From the NCBI RefSeq assembly GCF_005887555.1, contig NZ_VCIA01000001.1:1302001-1366000 (forward strand): DNA of 64,000 bases. Direction: 5' to 3'. The notes under the pieces were generated by a model that was given only the letters and a program-made list of their open reading frames with translations, had not been told where the DNA came from and did no database searches. Source of the stretch: Lentibacillus cibarius (GTDB lineage Bacteria; Bacillota; Bacilli; Bacillales; Amphibacillaceae). Made by a program: the position numbers and the translations under genes. Shown here piece after piece: positions 25,598-33,985 of this stretch. Numbering within the stretch: the stretch's first letter is position 1; every line of letters begins with the position of its first letter.

Positions 25598-25800
25598 GAA
25601 ATGGTCTTGAGATCCCGTCTCGAGACCAAATCAGAGCTCTAAAGCGGGCGAAATGGTCTTGAGAAGCCTTCTCGAAACCAGGGCGATTCGGTGGTTATCT
25701 CGAGATGCCCAGCACTCACCCGGTGATACCGGCGGTTATCTCGAGATGCCCAGCACTCACCCCCGAGATACCCAGCGCTCACCCGGTGATTCCCAATCAG
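25598..25800. repeat. GGTCTTGAGA hairpins and GGTTATCTCGAGATGCCCAGC repeats
   Basis: Two GGTCTTGAGA..TCTCGA(G/A)ACC hairpins (25598-25675) are followed by two copies of GGTTATCTCGAGATGCCCAG with CACTCACCC tails at a 41-nt step, and a third partial copy. A damaged REP unit (GTGTCTGGCAC) ends at 25811. The gap 25273-25826 is all repeats plus the slaP terminator. Confidence 0.65.
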
Positions 25801-25826
25801 TGTCTGGCACCTGACAGGAGGTAACT

Positions 25827-27893
25827 ATGCATTTTATTGATTATCGGCTTGAACATACAGCTAAGGGGTATGTCGTTTATTTATACGTTGATCCAAATTT
25901 GGAGGAGTTTTCGTCTGAGCTTGGCGAAATACCTGATAAGAAAGAGCGTCATCTGCGTCGTTCTGTCAGCCAGTTCGTTCAAAAGCATTTTAAAGGATTG
26001 CCGGTTGTGACCGCTAAAGTGCTCATCGGGGGTACGTTGCTGACGGCTATTCCTATTCAGTCTGATTCGGTCAGCGCACATGATGCATCTTACAACATGT
26101 CCTACATCTTTACTGGCACGACGACATCACGGATTGCTGCTGTTGATCGTACAAAGGGTGCATTGAATGTAGTTGCTCCTTCCTATTTTAATCTGAACGC
26201 AGACGGGTCGTTACGCCTGTCACAAATGCTTGATCAAACGTTTGTTCAATCCATGCATGACCGCGGCATCAAGGTGGTTCCCTTTCTCAGTAACCACTGG
26301 GATCGTGCACTTGGCCGAAAAGCGTTGGCTAATCGGGAGCAGTTGACAGATCAGATTGTTGAGGCGATTGATAACTACCATCTTGATGGCGTGAACGTCG
26401 ATATCGAGAATGTGACTGATGAGGATCGTGATGCTTATACCGATCTCGTCCGCCTTTTAAGTGAAAAAGTGCCTGATGATAAAGAAGTCTCCGTAGCCGT
26501 TGCTGCCAATCCTAATCAACAGAAACAAGGCTGGCACGGCTCTTATGACAATCAGGAGCTGGCAACATATGCTGATTACTTGTTACTGATGGCATATGAT
26601 GAAAGCTATGAGGGCGGTCCAGCCGGTCCAGTCGCCAGTATTGACTGGGTAGAGCGCTCCATCAAAACCATGGTGGAGATAGAAGGGGTTCCGTCTGAAA
26701 AAATCGTGCTCGGCCTCCCCTTCTTCGGCAGATACTGGAAAACATCCGAAAGCACGGGTGGCTATGGCATCTCCAATCACCGGGTGGAAGCCCTTATCGA
26801 CAAATACGATGGCAGGGTGACTTTTGATGAACAAGCACAATCACCTAAAGCTACCTTCACTATTAAGGAAAGCGATCCGACAACGGTCATTTCCGGGCGC
26901 ACACTGACACCAGGCACATATGAAGTGTGGTATGAAAATAACCGGTCCATCCATGCTAAAATCGATCTCGTGCACAAATACAATTTAAAAGGAACCGGCA
27001 GCTGGAGTCTTGGTCAGGAAAGTCCCTCTATCTGAGATGACTATACCGCTTGGTTGAGCGATGATGATGGATCTGGTGATGCATCGTCGGACACAGATGG
27101 GCAGCAACCTGCATTCCCCTTCACAGATGCGGAGAACCACTGGGCACGGGATGCCATTCTGTTCGTTAAGCAAAAGGGTTGGTTTGAAGGCAGGGAGGAT
27201 GCAACGTTTGCTCCAAATGAAGGCCTAACTAGAGCACAAGCAGCGTCTGTCTTGGTCAGCACCCTCGAATTAAAACCAACTGATTCTCTTGGCCAGTCAT
27301 TTTCGGATGTATCCCGCGATTATTGGGCATGGGAAGCTATCGAAATTGCCAAACAGCATCATATTTTTGAAGGCAGGAGGGATGGCACATTTGGCCCTGA
27401 AGAAAGATTAACAAGGGAACAAATGGCGGTTGTGTTCGACAGTATTTTTCAACATTTATATGATGATGCGAAGAAGTCTGATCCGGTTCATTTCACAGAT
27501 GTTCCAACAGACAGGTGGAGCTATGATGCGATTGCTGCTGTCAACCAGCAAGATTTCTTTTATGGAAATGAAAAAAATCAATTCAGACCCTCGGATACGG
27601 TTAAGCGGGCGGAGATGGCCGTTGTGCTAACCAATGCAGCTGATCGTATCGCTCTATACAAAAATGATTCGATTTTTCCAAGCGTGCTTCAAAACGGCAG
27701 CCAAGGAGCTGACGTTACGCTGGCTCAGTTTCATTTAAAAAAATTGGGGAAGTTTCATGGTGACGCAACTGGGGTGTTCGACAGTAAAATGGAAGAGGCG
27801 GTGCGTTCCTTTCAACGTGATGAACATCTTGCAGTTGACGGTTCTATTGGACCCAACACAGCAGAAAAGCTCTTAGAAGCAAGTAAAGAATAA
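25827..27893 (+). pseudogene. SLH-anchored GH18 glycosidase interrupted by an in-frame TGA
   Basis: One long frame of 688 codons is broken only by TGA at 27033-27035. Before it: a residue 1-90 leader and a GH18 barrel with LDGVNVDIENV (catalytic Glu; YaaH-like spacing), LLMAYDESYEG and IVLGLPFFGRYW. Relatives read GSW.LGQE.PSIW at the break, so a TGG Trp codon has become TGA. After it: three SLH modules (HWARDAILFVKQKGW, WAWEAIEIAKQHHIFEG, WSYDAIAAVNQQDF) and a peptidoglycan-binding module (LQNGSQGADVTLAQFHLKKL, IGPNTAEKLL). If truly stopped, the enzyme would lack its wall anchor. Readthrough, decay or a base error are the options. AGGAGG precedes ATG 25827. Confidence 0.85.
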
Positions 27894-27926
27894 GTGCCAG
27901 ACACCCTTTGTGTGAGTGCCTGGCAC
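27894..27926. repeat. REP f, directly after the GH18-SLH stop codon
   Basis: GTGCCAGACAC and GTGCCTGGCAC arms; the first base follows the TAA at 27891-27893 without a gap. Confidence 0.7.
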
Positions 27927-27930
27927 CGTT

Positions 27931-30063
27931 CTACTCCTCTTTCAAGAAATCTTTATGGGCCCATGCTTCTTTACCTTTATAGATGATCTTGTAGTAGTCA
28001 TTTTTCATGATATGGTTCTCATCGCTGTCGACTGCGCCACTTACTAAGTCACCGTTTTCCAGTTTGCCTATAGGTGAATGTTTCTTATTTGGTTCGGGTC
28101 TTACATTAAGACTCGATGTAATATCAACCACTCTTAATGGGTTTGGTTTCGTTAGGTAATCGCTGGAGACCCATCCGGTTTTTCGGGCTGATTTTGCTTT
28201 CACTTTAAACCAGCCGCCATTTTCTCCAATGACTTCAACCTTGGTTCCTTCAGACAATGTTTTTTTAACCTCTCCCCAAGGATATGATCGTAAATTGAGT
28301 CTAGAACTGGTGCTGTAGATCTCACCTTGACTTGACTTATCAATCGCAAATCGCCGTTCACCTGTTGGCTTTTTGCTGACGCCGGGCTGGTCGGCATACT
28401 TTGGTATATCAAATCTTAAAGAATAACTGTCCAGCAGCCCTGCTAAGTCATACATTTCCTGAATCTTTCTTGCCTGAATGGACGCCCATTCCAGATGGGT
28501 TGCATACTGATGATTGCCCGGGCTGACTGGGTTCCACCGCATTTTATACAGGGTATCCTGTCCCCTGCCGATATAACCGTTATCAATAAATACGGCACCA
28601 CCTTTGACAGCCGCTTCAGGCGTAAACCATCCTTGTCTGTAGGCGCGTGTTGCACCGCACTTTTTAGGACAGCTGTCATATGCTCCGATTCCAAACATGT
28701 TGTATGTCTTCTTAATCTTTGTTAGTTTATCTTTATTTTCCGATGTCACATACGTTGCCCTACCATTGCTGTCTATACCGACTTTCAGGCCGTTGGATAA
28801 GGCTGATTGGCCATTTCCCGTTTCATGGAGCGCATGTGCTATTAGATAAATCACATTAATGTTGTTTTTCTTTCCTGCTTCAATAAAGGCATCCGCTGTT
28901 CCCTTCAAGCTGCCTTTATCAGCAAGAATACGACGATTAATTTGGCTTGCCTTTACACCTGGTATGTATGACAGCTTTAAAAATTGGAAGAACTCCGGTG
29001 AATCTTTCTGGATGTTATTAGGATTTGCGTAGTAGGACATCAATTCCTTACTTGCCAAAAATCTTCCTGCACCATCCACTTTTGGTAGCCGTTGTCTTTC
29101 CATTGCTTCATTAAAGCTGATATCGTACGAGACGGTGGTATATTTATCTTCAGCTGGCTTGTCCGGCCGCGGTGGCTCCGGCTCTGGATCCGGTTGCTCC
29201 TCAGGCGGCTCCGGTTGCTCGTTCGGTTCTTCTTTGTCCGGATTGTCCTTATTCGGCTTGTCGACTGATGGCTTGTCTTCACCCGGCTTATCCACATTCG
29301 AGTTATCGTCCGATGGCTTGTCTTCTGACGGCTTGCTCTCGTCTGGATCCTTGTCCGGAACTTCTTCGCCATCAGGCTTGTCCTCTGACGGTTTCTCATC
29401 AGGCTTGTCCTCGTCCGCGTCTTCTTCCGGCACTTCCTGAACCATGTCGGATGTAATCATAGACTGATATAAAAATGTCGCGAATTGTCCCCGCTTAACC
29501 GCTTCCTTTGGTCGAAAATTATCGAACTGATTCGTTATGTCATGTTGTGCCAGAATTTTAACATTTTCGCGATGGGATTGACCGACATTGTCCAGATGAA
29601 TGCCTGGATTGGTTCCGTTATCCTCCAAGCCAAAAGCACCCACAAGCGTTGTCGCCATTTGTTCCCGTGTCATCTCGTCATTTGGTAGAAATAGCCCTCC
29701 TGACCCCGAGAATATATCCGGGGTTACCGCTGCAATCTGTACGGCATATTGATCATTTTCATCGACGTCCTTGTAGCGGCTCAATCGTTCCTTTATGTCG
29801 GCTATTTTGCTTAGCCCTAGTGCCTGATAGAACAGAATAGCTCCATGACGCCGCTTTAGTTCACGGTTTATGCCGAAACTGCCATCTGCATATCCACTCA
29901 CGATTTCTTTTTCAGCCAGCTTCATGATTGCGTCATAATGAGCGTCAGACTTGTCCACATCAGGAAACGACTTGTTAGCAAACGACAATGTCGGCAACAT
30001 CAACAGCATCCCTAAGGAAGCGATTCCAACCAGCAGCGTTCGCCATAATCGTTTGTTTTTCAC
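27931..30063 (-). CDS. SLH-anchored endo-beta-N-acetylglucosaminidase with SH3b domains
   Basis: 710 residues from GTG 30063 (AGGAGGTG upstream). Signal peptide 1-29 (LPTLSFA), then an S-layer-type SLH trio at about 32-205 (FPDVDKSDAHYDAIMKLAEK and so on). A low-complexity Asp/Lys/Pro/Glu linker (about 210-300, repeated EDKPS/DKPN) follows. A LytD-type glucosaminidase domain (about 370-560, with HALHETGNGQSALSNG holding the catalytic Glu, and NMFGIGAYDSCPKKCG) comes next. Two SH3b repeats (about 570-705) close the chain. It would cut glycan strands while held at the wall by both SLH and SH3b domains, as in cell separation or wall turnover. Confidence 0.9.
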   Translation of the reverse strand: MKNKRLWRTLLVGIASLGMLLMLPTLSFANKSFPDVDKSDAHYDAIMKLAEKEIVSGYADGSFGINRELKRRHGAILFYQALGLSKIADIKERLSRYKDVDENDQYAVQIAAVTPDIFSGSGGLFLPNDEMTREQMATTLVGAFGLEDNGTNPGIHLDNVGQSHRENVKILAQHDITNQFDNFRPKEAVKRGQFATFLYQSMITSDMVQEVPEEDADEDKPDEKPSEDKPDGEEVPDKDPDESKPSEDKPSDDNSNVDKPGEDKPSVDKPNKDNPDKEEPNEQPEPPEEQPDPEPEPPRPDKPAEDKYTTVSYDISFNEAMERQRLPKVDGAGRFLASKELMSYYANPNNIQKDSPEFFQFLKLSYIPGVKASQINRRILADKGSLKGTADAFIEAGKKNNINVIYLIAHALHETGNGQSALSNGLKVGIDSNGRATYVTSENKDKLTKIKKTYNMFGIGAYDSCPKKCGATRAYRQGWFTPEAAVKGGAVFIDNGYIGRGQDTLYKMRWNPVSPGNHQYATHLEWASIQARKIQEMYDLAGLLDSYSLRFDIPKYADQPGVSKKPTGERRFAIDKSSQGEIYSTSSRLNLRSYPWGEVKKTLSEGTKVEVIGENGGWFKVKAKSARKTGWVSSDYLTKPNPLRVVDITSSLNVRPEPNKKHSPIGKLENGDLVSGAVDSDENHIMKNDYYKIIYKGKEAWAHKDFLKEE

Positions 30064-30141
30064 GCTTTTTCACCTCCTAAAAAAATCTCATATATATTAT
30101 ATATTAATCTATAAAAATCTGAAAATAAAGGGGAAAAATGA

Positions 30142-32175
30142 CTATTTATTTTCAGTTAGATAATTATATAGAAATAAGGAAAAGTGTTCGCGGCTGATTG
30201 GCTGTGCCGGTCGGAATGTTTGATCCGGATAACCTGTTGTCATCCCGTTAGCCGCTAGAATATCAACTTTGTCATGTGCCCAGTGGTCATCAGGTACATC
30301 GCTGAAACTTTCGCCATACGTTCCCGCGAGATCATAGGCTGACACTAAAATGGCCGCCATTTGCCCGCGCGTGAGATTTCCGCTAGGGTCAAATGATCCA
30401 TCTTTTTTTCCGTTGATAAACCCGAGTTCAGCGGCCTTAGCGATTGCGTTGTATCCATATGTATCAGGCGTCACATCTGTAAAACCGGGATCAGTCACGT
30501 TTGCCTGGTCAACAGCAATTCCCATTTCACTCAATATCATCTGAACGGCCTGTAATCTTGTCACATTTTGTCCGGGTTGAAATGTGCCGTCCGGATAGCC
30601 GTTGATGATCCCTTTTTGCGTCAGATAGTTAATCTCCTTTGTATATCGCTCCACATCCGGAAAGCTTGCGCTGATGCTGAGTTTGTATGGAACGTCCGAC
30701 CAGCGATGGTGCTTATCATTGACGTTCAAATAATATGTCCCTGCCTCAGCAGTAAACGTATAGTGCTCTTCTCCACCCGCATCTTCTTTGTCGATGGTCG
30801 CTAGCCGCGTGTCTGCATCCATGAGTTCTGCTGTTAAATCGAGCGTATCTGATGGATTAGTCAGCTCGATTGTTACCTTAGTTGGCTTATCCACTTCAAA
30901 TCGGTACCAATCTGTATCCACCGAATGGTATATTTTTTCAGTAATGGTATGGTCAAACGTCAGCGCTGTTGCCTGCGCTTGTTGATCCGGTGCATCGCCG
31001 TCCCAATCATCCGGCTCGATTGTTAACGCGCGATAAGCATTTACCTGCCCATAGCCAAAATGTGTACTCCATTCCGCTTTATCCGGGGATACGGCACTTG
31101 CTTCCAATGCTTTTTTCATTTGGTCATTCGTCCACTCCGGGTGGGAGGCCCGCAGCAAACCGGCAATCCCGCTCACAATCGGTGCCGCGTACGATGTTCC
31201 ACTATAAATGGCGTACCCGTCTTCCTTGTACACGTTGTAAATATCTTTCCCCGGCGCGGTAACATCCACTGCATTACCATAATTGGAAAACGAAGCATTA
31301 CTGCCTTCCTTGTCTGTTGCCGCGACACCAATGACAGGTGGATACGCTGCCGGGTAACCCTGGTCGGATATCCCTTTATTACCGGCAGCCGCTACTTGCA
31401 CGATTCCCGCTTCATAGGCATCTTGTATAGCCTTCTCCTCCAGTTTACTAAACTGATAGGATACAAAACTCATATTAATCACATCAGCATCGTGCTCAAT
31501 AGCATACTGAATACCTTCTAAAATATTGTAGACCGATGCATCACCTGCTTCATTAGCGATCTTGACCGGCAGCAGATTAGCATACAAATCAATTCCCGTG
31601 ATGCCTTGGCCGTCTGCATTCGCGGCAATGACGCCGGCCAGAGATGTGCCATGTCCATTGTCATCATCCGGGTGGCGATCATTATTGACAAAATCATACC
31701 CGGGCAGGACGCGGCCATTCAGCTCCGGATGATCCGCATCAATACCGGTATCCAGAACAGCAATCGTGACATCGGGCGAGCCTTTTTCTATATCCCATGC
31801 TTTTGGCATTTGGATGCGGTCCAAATACCACTGTTCATCATAGTCAGCATCAGACGGAATGAACGTTTTTTTCCGGATATAATCAGGTTCTGCCACCTGT
31901 ACATTTGCTGCCTGTTGGATTTCTGATAATTTACGAGAATAATCCACATCATCCGGAATTCTCACTAGGCTATACTGATCGCTCAGAAGCTGCTCAGACG
32001 TTATTTCCCGGACACCCCACGCATCTGCGTCAAAATGTTGATTATCCTTGACTTTAATAATCACCCGGCGATCATTAACCTGATCCGTAGCTGTCGCGGC
32101 CAGGGAATCAGACGGAATGACTAACATCGTGACTAGATTAATCAATAATGTTACAAACAGTATTCGCAGGTACAT
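30142..32175 (-). CDS. SLH-anchored subtilisin-family serine protease
   Basis: 677 residues from ATG 32175, placed by TGGAGG; the in-frame 32229 start would add 18 residues with no ribosome site. Signal peptide 1-29, inhibitor I9-like propeptide to about 110, then the S8 domain with the catalytic triad in AVLDTGIDADHPEL (Asp), DNGHGTSLAGVIAA (His) and SGTSYAAPIVSG (Ser). A pre-peptidase C (PPC) domain spans about 390-480, and three SLH modules fill 490-677 (FPDVERYTKEINYLTQKGII, FTDVTPDTYGYNAIAKAAEL, FSDVPDDHWAHDKVDILAAN). It is an extracellular protease fixed to the wall, possibly processing S-layer or other surface proteins. Confidence 0.92.
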   Translation of the reverse strand: MYLRILFVTLLINLVTMLVIPSDSLAATATDQVNDRRVIIKVKDNQHFDADAWGVREITSEQLLSDQYSLVRIPDDVDYSRKLSEIQQAANVQVAEPDYIRKKTFIPSDADYDEQWYLDRIQMPKAWDIEKGSPDVTIAVLDTGIDADHPELNGRVLPGYDFVNNDRHPDDDNGHGTSLAGVIAANADGQGITGIDLYANLLPVKIANEAGDASVYNILEGIQYAIEHDADVINMSFVSYQFSKLEEKAIQDAYEAGIVQVAAAGNKGISDQGYPAAYPPVIGVAATDKEGSNASFSNYGNAVDVTAPGKDIYNVYKEDGYAIYSGTSYAAPIVSGIAGLLRASHPEWTNDQMKKALEASAVSPDKAEWSTHFGYGQVNAYRALTIEPDDWDGDAPDQQAQATALTFDHTITEKIYHSVDTDWYRFEVDKPTKVTIELTNPSDTLDLTAELMDADTRLATIDKEDAGGEEHYTFTAEAGTYYLNVNDKHHRWSDVPYKLSISASFPDVERYTKEINYLTQKGIINGYPDGTFQPGQNVTRLQAVQMILSEMGIAVDQANVTDPGFTDVTPDTYGYNAIAKAAELGFINGKKDGSFDPSGNLTRGQMAAILVSAYDLAGTYGESFSDVPDDHWAHDKVDILAANGMTTGYPDQTFRPAQPISREHFSLFLYNYLTENK

Positions 32176-32292
32176 AAATTGCCTCCATGTATATGATTCT
32201 ATTGTTTTGGGCGTCGGGGATTCTTCCACGAGGTTGGTCGACAGCTAAGCTCCCGACACCCTGTCTATTATTTAAAAGAAGAAAATCCCGCT

Positions 32293-33708
32293 CTAATCTG
32301 TCACGACATCTACCATGGTGCGATAAATAAAGATGGCAAATTGTGAACGTGTAATGTCTTCATTCGGCCGAAACGGATCAGCTACGGTCACATTGTTATG
32401 ATACATGGTGTTTACTTCTTCTAGATTCCAGATCTTATCTGCGTCTTTAAAGGCATGCGTCGACTCCGGTTCCTCATAGTAGGATTCGAACGCGTTACTC
32501 ATGACTTGAGCCATTTGCGCACGGGTGAGGGTTTCTTTCGGGCGCAACTTGCCGCCACCGCCAAGCAATCCATTATATTCCACTTTTCGTAATGCCTCAC
32601 GATAGTTATCAATAGATTCCGCATCAGCCGCTTGAATCTCGTAACTGTCGGGAGCCTCCAGTGATAATATATTGGTGAGCATCACCGCGACATGGTCTCT
32701 ACGCAAAGGATCATTGGAACCGAAATGACCATTCGGATACCCTTGTGCATAACCGTTCATCGAAACAAAGGCCAGTGCCGCCGCCCGATGATCATCCATT
32801 GGGTCGTTAAACACCAATTCCTTGCTTCCCTGATTCAAGTATGCTGAGGCGACATAGCCATCCGCTGTCACTCCTTCCACCTCGTAGTAAGCAAAGTCGT
32901 TGGCAGCGTTAGATGATTCAACTGGGTCATCACTCGTAATCGTTAATGGGGTATACGGCCACAATTTGTTTTTCGCACCTGTGATCGCCCCTTCGCTAAT
33001 GTTGGCAAAGCCTTCCCTGTCATCGATGTACACAACATCGCCTTGCTCATACATTTGCTGGGAAGGTGTCACGGTACGACTTTCATAGTGATTTTTGTCT
33101 GCTGGGAAAAACATCTTATCATTATTGTCTTTATAATTGATGTCGATTTCCGGGAATGCAAAATAAGATTCCCCTTCCCCATAAATGAATGCTGACTGTT
33201 CGATGCGTTGATAGATTTTCTCCTGATACGCATTGTCAGGATGGATGTTCGGATCATTCGCTTTGGACAGCCCGTTGTATGCTGCTAAAGCAAAATACCA
33301 ATCTTCCAAAACTGACTTATCATGCTCATTCATTGTCGGCAAAAAATCCAGTTCCCATTTATTCAGTAAGACTTGCGCGCCTATTTCAATGTTATAATCC
33401 AAATCCGTTTTCAATTTTTCCTCATCCACATCCATATGGATACTATCCGGCGTCACCTGCATGATCCCTATACCGCCATCCGGTGATATATGCGGGCTCC
33501 CGTCTTCGTCAAACTGTTTATACGCCGATTCATTGGCAGCAATCGCCTTTAAAATCTCAGGCGGAATTCCCTTATCACGGGCCACATCCGCTATTTTTTG
33601 TTTCACATCATCCACCAGCGGATTCGTATCCCCTTCCGCAAATACACTAGTAGACATAAGCCCGAATGTACCAATGCACAAAACTACCACTAATAGAAAC
33701 CTGCGCAA
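32293..33708 (-). CDS. SLH-anchored lytic transglycosylase
   Basis: About 471 residues. The start is set at TTG 33708, 7 nt after GGGGAGG; ATG 33726 overlaps that ribosome site, and the open frame running further upstream to 34056 is only translated REP sequence. Signal peptide (RRFLLVVVLCIGTFGLMSTS), then an SLT domain at about 30-150 with the catalytic Glu in IAANESAYKQF and GGIGIMQVTPDS, AAYNGLSKAND. A middle region of uncertain fold leads to three SLH modules at the C-terminus (about 285-465). It would cleave peptidoglycan glycan strands at the cell surface. Confidence 0.87.
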   Translation of the reverse strand: MRRFLLVVVLCIGTFGLMSTSVFAEGDTNPLVDDVKQKIADVARDKGIPPEILKAIAANESAYKQFDEDGSPHISPDGGIGIMQVTPDSIHMDVDEEKLKTDLDYNIEIGAQVLLNKWELDFLPTMNEHDKSVLEDWYFALAAYNGLSKANDPNIHPDNAYQEKIYQRIEQSAFIYGEGESYFAFPEIDINYKDNNDKMFFPADKNHYESRTVTPSQQMYEQGDVVYIDDREGFANISEGAITGAKNKLWPYTPLTITSDDPVESSNAANDFAYYEVEGVTADGYVASAYLNQGSKELVFNDPMDDHRAAALAFVSMNGYAQGYPNGHFGSNDPLRRDHVAVMLTNILSLEAPDSYEIQAADAESIDNYREALRKVEYNGLLGGGGKLRPKETLTRAQMAQVMSNAFESYYEEPESTHAFKDADKIWNLEEVNTMYHNNVTVADPFRPNEDITRSQFAIFIYRTMVDVVTD

Positions 33709-33768
33709 CGTCAAACCTCCCCTCATAAATCTATCTATCACACTATTATACCGTTTTTCCCCCTTAAG

Positions 33769-33941
33769 TGCCAGACTTTTTGAGTGCCTTTCTGAATTGT
33801 TAGAGTGCCTGGCACCGGGATTATTCTGAATTGTTTCAGTGCCTGTTTCAGTGCCTGGCACCGGGACTATTCTGAATTGTTTCAGTGCCTGTTTCAGTGC
33901 CTGGCACCGGGACATTCTGAATTGTTTCAGTGCCTGGCACC
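33769..33941. repeat. REP cluster g, multiply expanded
   Basis: At least four GTGCCTGGCAC units with ATTCTGAATTG spacers and duplicated GTTTCAGTGCCT pieces, indicating local tandem duplication. It separates the transglycosylase from the S-layer gene and ends at that gene's terminator. Confidence 0.85.
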
Positions 33942-33943
33942 GA

Positions 33944-33976
33944 CAAAAAAAGCCCTGCGGTGCAGGGCTTTTTTTG
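33944..33976. terminator. S-layer gene terminator
   Basis: Stem AAAAAAAGCCCTGC / GCAGGGCTTTTTTT with a 3-nt loop, 10 nt after the stop on the minus strand; strong and nearly symmetrical. Confidence 0.9.
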
Positions 33977-33985
33977 TGTATTAAT

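Noticed and set aside
29135..29440. Ser/Gly-rich plus-strand frame opposite the SLH-glucosaminidase linker
   Set aside because: It is the shadow of the EDKPS-type low-complexity linker; no ribosome site or signal.
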